From Halorubellus salinus (GTDB taxonomy: Archaea; Halobacteriota; Halobacteria; Halobacteriales; Natrialbaceae), in the NCBI RefSeq assembly GCF_020567525.1, contig NZ_JAJCVI010000001.1:1-64000 (forward strand): a stretch of 64,000 bases of DNA, read 5' to 3'. The notes beneath the pieces were generated by a model that was given only the letters and a program-made list of their open reading frames with translations, was not told the origin of the DNA and did no database searches. How positions within the stretch are numbered: position 1 is the first letter of the stretch; each line of letters opens with the position of its first letter. Made by a program: the position numbers and the translations under genes. Below, piece by piece: positions 17,723 to 27,857 of the stretch.

Positions 17723-18006
17723 ACTGGTAATCAGTTGTTACGCACGTTATGAGCATGATATAGCAAAAATGTATCGGCCATGTTCTTAGTAATATACCTA
17801 CTATAAAGGACATAAATTTAATTCTTCTGTCTGGATGAGTGTGGGACTGCAGTGGTTTCTCCGCGATGGCCACCTGGCGTCTGTTCGGACAAACACTGCC
17901 TAGGTTTAAGATAACGCGTGCCTGTTCGAAAGTGTGCCGTGACAGACAGACGCCAGTGGGAGGTGGTGGTGATGACGAACGCTCTCGGTGCGCGGAACCG
18001 CGTCTG
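17723..18006. other. A+T-rich intergenic region upstream of the vWA gene
   Basis: Between the vWA gene (transcribed leftwards) and the 3' end of the reductase gene. The part 17740-17825 is strongly A+T-rich with several TATA-like strings (ATGATATAGC, TAATATACC, CTATAAAGG, ATAAATTTAA) that can serve the minus-strand vWA gene. I see no convincing ORF or RNA gene here. Confidence 0.5.
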
Positions 18007-18993
18007 TCAGGACTCGAAGGGGTACTCGCCCGGGAGCTCGCCCCGGTCGTGCGCCGCGTCGAACGCTGGGTCCGGACCCACCGGGACGAGCCGCTTCGGG
18101 TTGACGTCCGTATGGGTCGTGTAGTAGTGCTCCTTGATGTGTGGCATGTTCACAGTCGATTCGATTCCCGGGAGCTGGTAGACGTCGCGAGTGTGCCCCC
18201 AGAGCGCACCGAAGTCGGTCACTCTTGCGACGTTGCACTTGAAGTGCGTGTGGTAGACCTCGTCGAACCGCACGAGCGTCGTGAACAGGCAGACGTCCGC
18301 GAGCGTCAACTGGTCGGCGACGAGCCAACGACGCTCCTCGAGTTCGGCGTTCCAGTGCTCGAGTGCGTCGAACAACTCCGACACGGCTCGCTCGTGTGCA
18401 GCCTGTGAATCAGCGAACCCGGCGCGGTACACGCCGTTGTTGATGGGGTCGTAGATGGCCTCGATGACGTCGTCGATGTCGTCGCGGAGCGCCGGCGGGT
18501 AGAGGTCGGCGTCGGTGGACGCGAACGACCCGAACGCGTCCGCGAGCATCTTGATGATCTCCTCGGACTCGTTGTTCACGACGGTCTCCTCCTCGCGGTC
18601 CCAGAGCACGGGGACGGTGACCCGTCCCGTGAACTCGTCGTCCGCAGCCGTGTACACCTCTCGGAGGTACTCGGTGCCGTTCACGGTGTCGTACGTGCAG
18701 TCGTCCTTCGACGGCGTGAACTGCCAGCCGTCGGCGTCGCGGTACGGGTCGACGACGTCCATGGAGACGACGTCCTCCAGACCCATGAGCGTCCGCACCA
18801 TCGCGGCGCGGTGCGCCCACGGACACGCTCGAGAGACGTAGAGGTGGTACCGGCCGGCGTCCGGCGTGAACCGCGCGTCGGCGTCGTCGCGCACCCAGTC
18901 CCGGAAACTCGTCTCCTGTCGGTCGAACTCGCCGTCGTCGTCGGTCGTCTCGTACGCGTCCTCGCGCCACTCACCGTCCACGAGCATGTTCAT
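18007..18993 (-). CDS. glutathione S-transferase family protein (glutathionyl-hydroquinone reductase-like)
   Basis: A 328-residue protein of the Xi-class GST/ECM4-YqjG type. The N-terminal thioredoxin-like domain has the active-site cysteine C57 in SRACPWAHRA and VPVLWDRE; the helical C-terminal domain has NNGVYRAGFA, LADVCLFTTLVRFD and LPGIESTVNM. The bacterial and yeast enzymes reduce glutathionyl-hydroquinones. Haloarchaea use gamma-glutamylcysteine rather than glutathione, so the thiol substrate is probably different. I prefer MNMLVDGEWR at 18993 over an upstream in-frame ATG. It is probably monocistronic. Confidence 0.92.
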   Translation of the reverse strand: MNMLVDGEWREDAYETTDDDGEFDRQETSFRDWVRDDADARFTPDAGRYHLYVSRACPWAHRAAMVRTLMGLEDVVSMDVVDPYRDADGWQFTPSKDDCTYDTVNGTEYLREVYTAADDEFTGRVTVPVLWDREEETVVNNESEEIIKMLADAFGSFASTDADLYPPALRDDIDDVIEAIYDPINNGVYRAGFADSQAAHERAVSELFDALEHWNAELEERRWLVADQLTLADVCLFTTLVRFDEVYHTHFKCNVARVTDFGALWGHTRDVYQLPGIESTVNMPHIKEHYYTTHTDVNPKRLVPVGPDPAFDAAHDRGELPGEYPFES

Positions 18994-19092
18994 ACCCGTC
19001 CATAGACCATCGGCGCTGAAGAGCACTCGCTTCCCCCCGATTCGGACCGCATCCGCACCAGGAACGACCTCGAATCGACTTCCTTCCGACGC

Positions 19093-20430
19093 TCAAGCCC
19101 AGTCGCCCGAGAACATCACGCGAAGCCCACCGCGTTCGGCGAGCGCCTCGACCGCGGACTGCAGGTCGTTCACCGGTCGACCAGTCTCCACGTAGACGCC
19201 ACCGATGTCGATCGCGGACTGCATCCGAGTACCGTCCGGGTGCATCGGTTCCCGATGCAGGAACGCTCGGTCGTCGGACGTCGGCGCGTACGGGAACTGG
19301 ATTCGCGGCCCGATACCGCGCTCCTCGAGCAGGTACTGGACGCCCTGCGCGAGCGCAGCGTCGATGTTCGGGTTCCCGACCGCGCCGACCGACCGGCCGT
19401 CCTCGAAGAACCGGAGCACGTACTCGCTGTCCACCGACGCACCCTCGCTCGCACTCGCCCGCGACAGCGACGTGACTCCGCTCCGGTCAGTGACTTCCTC
19501 GCGAGCACCGGCCGGCGCATCGTCCCCGGCGCTCTCGCCCGTAGACCCCTTCTTCTCGTGCTCGGTCTGCCCCGGCGACGCCGGACTGTCCTCCTCCCGA
19601 GGCGACGCTGCACTATCTTTCTGCCCCGGCGATGCCGCACCATCTTTATGCCCCGACGACGCCGCACCGTCCTGACCGGTGACTGCAGCGTCCCCGAGCG
19701 CGGCCGCCTCGCTCTTCGGGTCGACACCGTCGGGGGCGAGTTCGTCGACGACTGCACGCAGGAACCGGCGGGCGATCGGTCGGACGTCCGACGCGACGGC
19801 ATCCACGGAGCCATCCGAGACGGCGTCGGTCACCGAGTCATCACCGTACTCGCGCGCGACGTCGACGACGCGCTCGGTGACCGCGTCCACGGCGTCCCGG
19901 TCTGCGGCGACGAGTGCCTCCGCGACAGCCATTCTGTCAGTACCGACTGCCGCCGCGACCGCGTCGAACGACAACGCGTCGAGCGCCTCCAGTCGAGCAG
20001 GGAGCGCTTCGAGCGCCAGTTCCACGTGCTCCACCGAACGACCAGGCCCGCCGTCTCCAGCATCGGCCCCCGAACCATCGAGTGCGACGAGCGCGTACCG
20101 TCGACCGTTCGTGTACAGTCCGCGAGGAACGGCAGCGGCCCGCATCGCCGCGACGAGGTCGTTCCGGCGCTCCTCGGAGAGGTCGTCCTCGGCTGGCGAC
20201 ACCATCACGAACGCGCCCGTCGTCCGGCCCGGGCAGAGCGCGTAGTCGACCGTCGTCCCGTTCGGCGCCGAGTACGCCGCGGTTACCGACGGGGAACGGA
20301 CGTCCCAGCCCAGCGTCGAGAGGAACGGTTCGACCACGCGCAACTCCGTGTTACGCTTCGCCATCGCGGGGGCTGCCTCGATAGCTGCCGTAGCTCGTTC
20401 GACGAACGACGCCACTGCCTCCCGTTCCAT
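19093..20430 (-). CDS. restriction-endonuclease-like (HsdR N-terminal-type) protein with repeat linker
   Basis: A 445-residue protein. Residues 1-110 look like the type I restriction enzyme R-subunit N-terminal / COG4748 nuclease-like fold: a helical start (AVASFVERATAAIEAAPAMA), NTELRVVEPFLSTLGWDV, and a strand with VDYALCPG, giving an E...D arrangement. A helical middle (about 130-230) is followed by a low-complexity linker of near 11-residue repeats (about 255-295, SPGQKDSAASP and relatives). The C-terminal domain (about 340-445) includes YVLRFFEDGRSVGAVGNPNI and a short Trp-Ala end. No methylase or specificity subunit adjoins it, so it is not a complete restriction system. The start is MEREAVASF at 20430. 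Confidence 0.75.
   Translation of the reverse strand: MEREAVASFVERATAAIEAAPAMAKRNTELRVVEPFLSTLGWDVRSPSVTAAYSAPNGTTVDYALCPGRTTGAFVMVSPAEDDLSEERRNDLVAAMRAAAVPRGLYTNGRRYALVALDGSGADAGDGGPGRSVEHVELALEALPARLEALDALSFDAVAAAVGTDRMAVAEALVAADRDAVDAVTERVVDVAREYGDDSVTDAVSDGSVDAVASDVRPIARRFLRAVVDELAPDGVDPKSEAAALGDAAVTGQDGAASSGHKDGAASPGQKDSAASPREEDSPASPGQTEHEKKGSTGESAGDDAPAGAREEVTDRSGVTSLSRASASEGASVDSEYVLRFFEDGRSVGAVGNPNIDAALAQGVQYLLEERGIGPRIQFPYAPTSDDRAFLHREPMHPDGTRMQSAIDIGGVYVETGRPVNDLQSAVEALAERGGLRVMFSGDWA
19565..19675 (-). repeat. degenerate in-frame 33-bp tandem repeats
   Basis: About three to four copies of a 33-base unit (plus-strand core TGCCCCGGCGA, followed by GCCGCACC) encoding variants of an 11-residue Ala/Ser/Pro/Gly/Lys/Asp linker. 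Because the unit is a multiple of three, copy-number change would lengthen or shorten the linker without breaking the frame. Confidence 0.7.
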
Positions 20431-20642
20431 TCGCCCGAGCGTACGGCTCCCCTGCGCTTCAACCTTCCTCACGAGACGGACGGCGTCGAGGGTGACGCGC
20501 CCGGACCGCTGGGACCGAGATGCGCCAGGTCGACCGCCGGTAACCCCAAATTGACCTCCAATCAAACTGCATTGAAAAATAATAACTATGCCTGTAATTA
20601 CAAGCCTGCTAAGGTTTTCATGGGTGATAACGGCCGGAGGGA
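20431..20642. other. divergent intergenic region
   Basis: Separates the endonuclease-like gene (leftward) from the transducer gene (rightward). The right half (20560-20650) is A+T-rich and carries the transducer promoter. No ORF or RNA gene is convincing here. Confidence 0.5.
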
Positions 20643-20650
20643 TTTTATAG
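20643..20650 (+). promoter_or_regulatory. TATA box for the transducer gene
   Basis: TTTTATAG in GGGATTTTATAGCCC, 25-32 bases before the ATG at 20675. This spacing predicts a leaderless mRNA and supports the chosen start. Confidence 0.65.
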
Positions 20651-20674
20651 CCCAAAGGCCACCCTTGTGCACAT

Positions 20675-23600
20675 ATGCTGGGCCCGTTGCGAACAGTTAC
20701 ACCGAACTTTATCCGCAGAAGTTATGCGTTAAAATTCGGCATCGCGCTTCTGTTGATGGGAGTGGTCGTGGGGGCAGTGGGGGTTGGCGCCACGACACAG
20801 ATCACCGACGAAGTCCGGACGTCAGTCAACGGCGGACTGGACAACGTCGCGAACCAACAAGCACAGAACCTCGTGTCCTGGCACGAGAAGAACCAAGCGA
20901 TCATCACCTCGCTCGTCCAATCCGAGGGAATCAACAACGCACAAAACGACGACGAAGTCGACGACATCCTCGGTAATCGCGTATCGGACTTCTCGAACGG
21001 GATGCGCGTCCACTTCGTCGACACGAGTTCCGGCACCGTCAACGCGTCCTCCACGACGCAGTACGACGGAAAGCGACTGAGCGAACTCGACGAACCCTGG
21101 GCGACCCAGAACATCTCCGGGACCCAAGGCGCAGTCACTGAACTCTACACCATCGACTACCGCCTCACCGACCAGAACGAGAGCGCGCTCGCGTACACGC
21201 ACTCGCTCCCCGGTCGCTCGAACCTCGTCGTGGTGTACGTCGTGAACACCGACAGCTTCAGTGACACCCTCACGCAGGGGTCCGGACAGTTCACGACCGT
21301 CTACGACGAAAACAGCGGGAACGTCGCCTTCTCCAGCGAGAGCGAGCTCGTCGGCGCACAGTACGACAACCAGGACGTCGTCGCGGGCGTCACGTCGAAC
21401 GCCACGACGAAAACCGGCAACCACGTCCTCGAACTGGGCATCCCGAGCGGGAACCTCGCCGAGTTCGTCCCCAACGACTACGACGACGAGGGGTACGTCG
21501 TCAGTTACTCGCAGGTCGACGCGCAGGGCCCGAACTGGTACGTGCTCACGCACACGCCCGAGAGCGAAGCGTACGGGTTCGTGGAGACCGTCAACCAGTA
21601 CGGGCTGTTCGCGACGCTCGGGTCCATCGCAGTGATGCTCCTCATCGGGATGATCATCGGTCGGAACACCGCGTCGTCCATCGACCGGTTGACCTCGAAG
21701 ACCTCCCAGATGGAGCAGGGGAACCTCAACGTCGACTTCGAGACCAAACGCATCGACAGCATCGGTCGGCTCTACGACGGGTTCGCGGAGATGCGTGACG
21801 CCCTCCGGAACCAGATCCAGGAGGCGCGGGACGCTCGCGAGGAAGCCGAGCTCGCTCGCGCCGAAGCCGAACAGATGAACCGGCACCTCGAGCGGAAGGC
21901 CGACGAGTACGCGGACGTCATGCAGGCGTGTGCTGCCGGTGACCTCACGCAGCGTCTCGACGGCGAATCCGAGAGCGACGCGATGGTCGAGATCGCCGAG
22001 GAGTTCAACGAGATGATCGCGGAGATCGAGCGCACGACCGCGCACCTGAAGAACTTCGCGAACGAGGTCGCCACCTCCAGTGAGGAGGTCACGGCGTCCA
22101 GCGAGGAGGTTCGGTCCGCGAGCGAACAGGTCACGGAGTCCATCCAGGAGATTTCCGACGGCGCGGAACGCCAGAACGACAGCCTTCAGGACGTCAGTCA
22201 GGAGATGAGCGGGTTGTCGACGACGATCGAGGAGATCGCGTCCTCGTCGAACGAGGTCGCGGACCTCGCAGAGCGCACCGCCGAGACCGGCCGCGACGGT
22301 CGCGACGCCGCCGAGGAGGCGATCGACCGCATGAGTCAGCTCGAGGACGAGCGCGAGGTCGTCACCGACCAGATGGGCCAGCTCGAGGACGAGATGGCGC
22401 AGATCGACGAGCTCATCGACTTCATTACGGAGATCGCCGAGCAGACGAACATGCTCGCGCTGAACGCGAACATCGAGGCTGCGCGGTCCGGCGAGTCCGG
22501 GGAAGGGTTCTCCGTCGTCGCGGGCGAGGTCAAGGACCTCGCCGAGGAGACCAAGGACGCTGCGGAGGACATCGAGAAACGCCTCGAGCGTATCCAGGAC
22601 CAGACGAAGCAGTCCGTTCGCGGTGTCGAAGCGGCGAGCGAGCAGATCGCGGCGACGACCGAAGCAGTCGAGGATACGGTCGAAGCGCTCGACGAGATTG
22701 CGGGGTACGCCCAGGAGACGAACACGGGCGTCCAGGAGATCTCGGCGGCGACCGAAGAGCAGGCGGCCTCGACGGAGGAGGTCGTCGCGATGGTCGACGA
22801 TGCGGCGACGATCAGCGAGGAGACGACCGCGGAGGCGGAGAACGTCGCTGCGGCGGCCGAGGAGCAGACGACTGCACTGACGGAGGTGTCTCGGAGCGCG
22901 AGCGACCTGGCGAATCAGGCGTCGCGGCTGTCCGAGGCGCTCGACCGCTTCGACACGGAGACCGACGAGGCAGGGGCGTTGGACATGGACGAGTCCGACC
23001 TGCTCGCGGACACGCAGACGGACGTGGACGTCGAAGCGGATGCGGCCGCGGCAGTCGGCGAACTCAGCGGCGACGCGACGGACGCATCCGAACTCGGATC
23101 GACGGACGAGGACGCCGAGGACACGACCACGGAGCGCGAGCCTGCGTCCGCTGAACCGTCCGCGAACGCTGGAGGCGCCTTCGACGACCTCTCGGACGGC
23201 CCCGGGGCCGAGTCCGAAGACGCCGACGCCGCAGGTGGCGTCGGCGGCGGTGACCCGCTCGGCGACCTCCCGGACGAACCCGCCGGCGACGGGTCCGACG
23301 CGGACCACTCCGAGTCCGGGCTCGGAACGCCCGCAACGTTCGAAGACGAGGACGACGCGTTCGACGCCGACGACGACGCGTTCGACGCCGACGACGAGAC
23401 GTTCGATGCTGACGGCGAAGCGTTCGACGCCGGCGACGACGCGCCCTCGTTCGAGGAGACCCTCGACGACCCGCTGGCGGACGAACCGGACGCGGAAGCC
23501 GAATCGGACGTGGACGAGACGGTGCACGACGACGCCCAGAACGACCTTGGGACCGACGCGTTCGACAGCAGCGACTTCGGTGGCGCGGACAGCGTCGAAG

Positions 23601-24250
23601 GCAGCGAGACCGACGACACCGGCGACCTCGGAGAGACCACCGGCGCGAACGACCTTGACCTCGGGACTCCGAGTGCCGAGGAGACCCCGACGGAACCCGT
23701 CGAGGAGTCCGAAACGACGACCGACGTCGACGAACCCGAAGGGACGACCGACGTCGACGAACCCGAAGGGACGGCTGACGTCGACGAGTCCGATTCGACG
23801 GCGGACGTCGACGATTCGCCGTGGAACCCGTCGGAGGCCAGCGAACCCGACGGTTCGGACACCAACGACGAACCGGAGTCCGGCGACTCGCTCGACGAGG
23901 ATGTCGAGGACGCGCTGCGCTTCGACGAGGACCCGCTGGCCGACGACGACAGCGTCACCGGCGACGAACCTGACGACGTCGAATCAGGCGAGGACGCCGG
24001 TTCGATCGACGACGGCGAGGTCTCAGACGACGACCCGCTCGCTGGTGCCAGCGACCTCGACTTCGGGAGTGACGGCGACGCCATCACCGACGACGCAGGC
24101 GACGTCGACGCGGACGACAGTTCGAACGACGACGAGTCCGAAAGTGACGACCAGTCCGACGCAACCGACGACACCGACGACGACGAGGACGACGCGGACG
24201 ACATGTTCTCTTTCGCCCAGGGCAACCCCGACAACGACGACGACGACTGA
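20675..24250 (+). CDS. methyl-accepting chemotaxis transducer with long acidic C-terminal tail
   Basis: A 1191-residue membrane transducer. TM1 (about 19-42) and TM2 (about 307-330) flank an extracytoplasmic sensor of about 265 residues. Two HAMP-like segments follow (about 330-385 and 405-460). The coiled-coil signalling domain (about 460-765) has the hairpin tip [20 protein letters not shown] and Glu/Gln-rich methylation helices. Signalling ends near residue 768; the last 420 or so residues are an extremely acidic Asp/Glu/Ser/Thr tail with short repeats and scattered Phe. Haloarchaeal transducers usually stop within a few tens of residues after the coiled coil, so the tail is exceptional. 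The ligand is unknown. It should couple through CheW to the CheA of the cluster near 50 kb. Confidence 0.95.
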   Translation: MLGPLRTVTPNFIRRSYALKFGIALLLMGVVVGAVGVGATTQITDEVRTSVNGGLDNVANQQAQNLVSWHEKNQAIITSLVQSEGINNAQNDDEVDDILGNRVSDFSNGMRVHFVDTSSGTVNASSTTQYDGKRLSELDEPWATQNISGTQGAVTELYTIDYRLTDQNESALAYTHSLPGRSNLVVVYVVNTDSFSDTLTQGSGQFTTVYDENSGNVAFSSESELVGAQYDNQDVVAGVTSNATTKTGNHVLELGIPSGNLAEFVPNDYDDEGYVVSYSQVDAQGPNWYVLTHTPESEAYGFVETVNQYGLFATLGSIAVMLLIGMIIGRNTASSIDRLTSKTSQMEQGNLNVDFETKRIDSIGRLYDGFAEMRDALRNQIQEARDAREEAELARAEAEQMNRHLERKADEYADVMQACAAGDLTQRLDGESESDAMVEIAEEFNEMIAEIERTTAHLKNFANEVATSSEEVTASSEEVRSASEQVTESIQEISDGAERQNDSLQDVSQEMSGLSTTIEEIASSSNEVADLAERTAETGRDGRDAAEEAIDRMSQLEDEREVVTDQMGQLEDEMAQIDELIDFITEIAEQTNMLALNANIEAARSGESGEGFSVVAGEVKDLAEETKDAAEDIEKRLERIQDQTKQSVRGVEAASEQIAATTEAVEDTVEALDEIAGYAQETNTGVQEISAATEEQAASTEEVVAMVDDAATISEETTAEAENVAAAAEEQTTALTEVSRSASDLANQASRLSEALDRFDTETDEAGALDMDESDLLADTQTDVDVEADAAAAVGELSGDATDASELGSTDEDAEDTTTEREPASAEPSANAGGAFDDLSDGPGAESEDADAAGGVGGGDPLGDLPDEPAGDGSDADHSESGLGTPATFEDEDDAFDADDDAFDADDETFDADGEAFDAGDDAPSFEETLDDPLADEPDAEAESDVDETVHDDAQNDLGTDAFDSSDFGGADSVEGSETDDTGDLGETTGANDLDLGTPSAEETPTEPVEESETTTDVDEPEGTTDVDEPEGTADVDESDSTADVDDSPWNPSEASEPDGSDTNDEPESGDSLDEDVEDALRFDEDPLADDDSVTGDEPDDVESGEDAGSIDDGEVSDDDPLAGASDLDFGSDGDAITDDAGDVDADDSSNDDESESDDQSDATDDTDDDEDDADDMFSFAQGNPDNDDDD
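23356..23440 (+). repeat. 21-bp in-frame tandem repeats in the transducer tail
   Basis: Four imperfect copies of a 21-base unit (core GACGACGCGTTCGACGCCGA) encoding seven-residue units of the type [14 protein letters not shown] and GEAFDAG. Confidence 0.75.
23715..23822 (+). repeat. 27-bp in-frame tandem repeats in the transducer tail
   Basis: Four copies of a 27-base unit encoding nine residues (DVDEPEGTT, then variants ending in DVDESDSTA and DVDDS). The first two are nearly identical and the later ones decay, a pattern expected of replication-slippage expansion. Confidence 0.75.
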
Positions 24251-24378
24251 GCAGAGTCCATCCGCGGACTCGAACTGATTCTTCGAACTTTCGCCGTCAC
24301 ATCGGCTCCCAGTCAGTTTCGATAGTCCTTCCACCGATTCACGTCACCATACTGGATAGAAGCCAGTAAGTTCCGTGG

Positions 24379-24385
24379 ATTTATA
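24379..24385 (+). promoter_or_regulatory. TATA box for the PKD-protein gene
   Basis: ATTTATA, 29-35 bases before the ATG at 24414. It argues against an upstream in-frame GTG at 24375, which would precede the box. Confidence 0.6.
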
Positions 24386-24413
24386 CCGCGTAACGAATCT
24401 ATTTCCGAGACAG

Positions 24414-27400
24414 ATGGTCTGGAATCTTGTGGTGGCGTTCCTCCTGATCACCACGCCGACACTCCCCGCTGCCCATCACCCGACCCCGAACGAACCTCCG
24501 ATCGCCGACGCTGGACTCGACCAGCGCGTCACCGCAGGCAGTACCGTCCTCCTCGACGCCACCGGGAGCCGCGACCCCGACGGAACCATCGAGGAATACA
24601 CGTGGCGCATCGACACACCCGACGGGAACACGATCGAGCCCGGGTGCACGAACTGCGAACGCACCCGCTTCCGTGCCGCGAACAACGGGACGTACAACGT
24701 CTCACTGACCGTGACCGACGACGACGGAGCCACGCAAACCGACTACCTCTACGTCACCGTCACACCGGACGACCCCCCGACCGTGAACGTTACCGGGCCA
24801 CGCCGAACGACGACCGAGACACCCACGACCTTCCAGGCGAACGTCACCGCCGGAAGTGAACCCGTCCAGGACATCACCTGGCGCATCAACGAGACCACCA
24901 TCCAGGTCGATAACACGACGACGGTCACGAGAGCCTTCGAAGACCCCGGAGAACAATCCATCACCGTCATCGTGACAGACGAGATCGGACGGACGACCAC
25001 CGATACCCTCCAAGTCACAGTCAACGCAGCGAACGCGACACCCCCACCCGGAGACGGGAACGGCTCCGACCCTACGGATCCGGCGAACGGGCCCGACTCC
25101 ACGGACCCAGCGAACGGAAGCGACCCTGAACCGATCATCACACCCTCGCCCGGGGCAGGGAATGGCTCGTTGCCTGGAGACGGAACGTCGAACACCTCAG
25201 TTGGCACGCTCGCCAGCCAGTTCGACCCGACCGTCACCGGCCCGCAGCTCGTGAAAGGCGACCGTCCACTCGAAGCGTCCTACGGTATCGCGTCCAACGC
25301 CCACCCACAGAACGTCAGTAGCATCGAATGGATCGTCAACGGTAACCCACAGACGACCAGCCCAGGCATCGACGCCACCTGGACAGCGGGACGCCACTCA
25401 CTCGAGGCGAAAGTCACGTACGCGGACGACTCGACCGTCACAGCAACGTTCAGCGACGGCAGTACCGACGTCATCGCAGACCCTGCACCCACCCCGATAC
25501 TCGACGACCCCACCGTCGAAAGCAGCGTCATCACAGGTGGCTTCGAGGTCCGCGACGGCTACGGCAACCTCGAAGACGTCACCGTCACCGTCGGCGACGG
25601 GAACGACTTCCACCTCGGCTATCCACCGATGCGACGACTGCAACCCGAACAGGTCAGAGACCGCTACCGATTCGAGAACCTCACCGCGAACCAAACCTAC
25701 ACCGTCACACTAACAGCAACCGACAACCGCGGCCAGACACGAACCACGAGCCACACCCTCAACACGTCTCCCGGACCCGAAATCATCTCCATCGGTTTCC
25801 CAGACACACCCGTCGACTCCTATCACCCACGAATCGACGCAGATCGCTATACCGCAACTCACGTCGTCAAGATCGACCTCAACGGGTACGAATCCTCACA
25901 AATTTCTACTAACACGGAACCCAACACATCCGACACCATAGATCTGAATGCGAGGCGTCAGTCGTATAACGAAGAGACAGATGTCCTTACCATAGAATCG
26001 GACTGGGCGGGCCATGTCCCTGATTCGTATTCAGTTAGCACAGACTTTTCAATTGATAACAGTCGTACGACCATCTTCGATTCCTCATTCACCGTCACGT
26101 CTAGCCCCCCCGAGCTTAGACTTACCTCTCCCACGGAGGGGACTAAGCGGTTAGTTCAGAACTGGGGAATGGTAATTGACGCGAGCCAATCCTTCGATCC
26201 CGACAATCACCAGATGAGGATAAACTGGCTAGACGGCGCAAAGCATGTTCAAAATAATGAATGGGTTGCAGAGCTGACTCCTACTGACACCGCTGGAGTT
26301 CGGATTATAGACGAAACGGGAGCCACAGCCGAAGAACTCGGCAGCTTTCTCCCGTATTATATTCCTCGGATTGTATCGAAGAAAACTACAAACACTGGAC
26401 CGTACAATCGTAGTGAGGACGTCGTTATCGAGGTTCGGACTGATTCGTACGCTTTCACGAAGGACCCGAAGCGATACAATATCACGTTGGGGGCTCGGAC
26501 GAATTCGAGTGCTGTCGAGATTCTCTCCGTGGAGAAGCGACAGATTCCGCCGAACGAGGTCGAAGGGAATAACGCGATCAAACATCGCTTGCATCGTTGG
26601 GTCACGACGGTCCGCGTGGAGGCGCAGGAATTGAACGAGGGTGAGAACTGGATAACGATGTACAACGTCGAGAATCCGGAACGAATCTACGTGTCTCAAG
26701 AGTTGGGAGATGTCGAACTCCGCTTCTCCGAGAAGGCACGGAATCTGTCGCTGGAACGCACAGCGTATCGCGTGAAGAACGAGAGCGGTAATCAACAGAT
26801 CGAGATAACTGACCGAAGCAGGTACCGGAAACTTCTCCGCGACGGTTGGTCGTTCGAGAAGCGACGACAGTTCGTCGATTCGGTGTCGATCCAGCATCGA
26901 GAGCGTGAAACGTACACTGAGACGAAACGGAGAACGTTCAGTCAGGGTTCTAGCGCGAGGCAGTTCGCTGCGTCGAAGCCCGAATGGTCCTATGCAGGGA
27001 AGGAGCGATACGAGGAGACGAAGACGGTGGTCGTCTCGGAGTGGAAGCGGAAGGTCACGGAGGGAAGACCGACCGGACAGACGAGACGCGTCGTCTCCAA
27101 TCCGAACGCCTACGTGACGCAACGCCAGTACCGGTACTGGACGACCAATCAAGTTACTGTCGAGAGGGACGTGACCAAGAAAGTCCCGGTGACTGTGACC
27201 GTCGAGAAGACTATTCAAGAGGAGGTCTGTCACCGCCGCATCGGGTGCTACGATCGCGAACGAACGATCTCTGTCAAGAAGACGAAGCAGGTCGAACGCA
27301 CAGTAACCGTCAAGCGAGAGGTCACCCGGAGAGTCAAGCACCGGTACTGGGCGAAAGATGCGTTCGCGAACGGACATACTGCGACCGGGAACACTCGCCA

Positions 27401-27857
27401 GGTCCGCTCCGAACCCAAGAGATATCACACGGAGTACCTCGTGCAGATTCCGAAGGAACGCACCCAGACAAAGACTCGGCACTCGGTCTCGAAGACCGTA
27501 CAGAAATCACGAGAAGAGTGGACTGCGTTCACCAACGTCTCGACGATCGTGCAGGCTCGAGGAATGGTGAAAGCCGAAGACATGCGAATCGGGAGCATCG
27601 AGAAGCATCGCAAGTGGGTTCTCACGAAGGAAAGGAATGTCACCGAGGTAGTCGAAACGTATGACGACGAATCGAACGTCCAAGTGACGTACGCCACGGT
27701 CAGCGGTACGCTCGTTTACGGGCCCGAACCAGATCAACACCGACGTTTCACGATCACCATCGAAATGACTGGACATGCGACGAAACAAGAACTGATCGAA
27801 GCAGCCAAAGCCCGAATCATTGGCTGCGAATCCGATACGGAGGACTGCAATGAATAA
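24414..27857 (+). CDS. secreted PKD-domain protein with basic C-terminal half
   Basis: A 1147-residue exported protein. The signal peptide (about 1-20) is followed by a PKD domain (PPIADAGLDQRVTAG, SRDPDGTIEEYTW, VSLTVTDDDGA) and further PKD/Ig-like domains (NVSLTVTDDDG-like and TVIVTDEIGRTTTDTLQVTV). An N-G-S-D-P repeat linker lies near 200-240. From about residue 830 the chain is rich in Lys, Arg, Val and Thr (VTKKVPVTVTVEKTIQE, VKKTKQVERTVTVKREVTRR), unusually basic for a haloarchaeal exported protein. No C-terminal anchor is visible. G+C drops from about residue 490. The next gene starts inside its stop region (8-base overlap), so the two proteins are probably made together and may form a surface complex. 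Confidence 0.85.
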   Translation: MVWNLVVAFLLITTPTLPAAHHPTPNEPPIADAGLDQRVTAGSTVLLDATGSRDPDGTIEEYTWRIDTPDGNTIEPGCTNCERTRFRAANNGTYNVSLTVTDDDGATQTDYLYVTVTPDDPPTVNVTGPRRTTTETPTTFQANVTAGSEPVQDITWRINETTIQVDNTTTVTRAFEDPGEQSITVIVTDEIGRTTTDTLQVTVNAANATPPPGDGNGSDPTDPANGPDSTDPANGSDPEPIITPSPGAGNGSLPGDGTSNTSVGTLASQFDPTVTGPQLVKGDRPLEASYGIASNAHPQNVSSIEWIVNGNPQTTSPGIDATWTAGRHSLEAKVTYADDSTVTATFSDGSTDVIADPAPTPILDDPTVESSVITGGFEVRDGYGNLEDVTVTVGDGNDFHLGYPPMRRLQPEQVRDRYRFENLTANQTYTVTLTATDNRGQTRTTSHTLNTSPGPEIISIGFPDTPVDSYHPRIDADRYTATHVVKIDLNGYESSQISTNTEPNTSDTIDLNARRQSYNEETDVLTIESDWAGHVPDSYSVSTDFSIDNSRTTIFDSSFTVTSSPPELRLTSPTEGTKRLVQNWGMVIDASQSFDPDNHQMRINWLDGAKHVQNNEWVAELTPTDTAGVRIIDETGATAEELGSFLPYYIPRIVSKKTTNTGPYNRSEDVVIEVRTDSYAFTKDPKRYNITLGARTNSSAVEILSVEKRQIPPNEVEGNNAIKHRLHRWVTTVRVEAQELNEGENWITMYNVENPERIYVSQELGDVELRFSEKARNLSLERTAYRVKNESGNQQIEITDRSRYRKLLRDGWSFEKRRQFVDSVSIQHRERETYTETKRRTFSQGSSARQFAASKPEWSYAGKERYEETKTVVVSEWKRKVTEGRPTGQTRRVVSNPNAYVTQRQYRYWTTNQVTVERDVTKKVPVTVTVEKTIQEEVCHRRIGCYDRERTISVKKTKQVERTVTVKREVTRRVKHRYWAKDAFANGHTATGNTRQVRSEPKRYHTEYLVQIPKERTQTKTRHSVSKTVQKSREEWTAFTNVSTIVQARGMVKAEDMRIGSIEKHRKWVLTKERNVTEVVETYDDESNVQVTYATVSGTLVYGPEPDQHRRFTITIEMTGHATKQELIEAAKARIIGCESDTEDCNE

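Noticed and set aside
19093-20430. Complete type I restriction-modification or other defence system
   Set aside because: Only a nuclease-like orphan is present; no HsdM, HsdS, helicase or methylase gene adjoins it.
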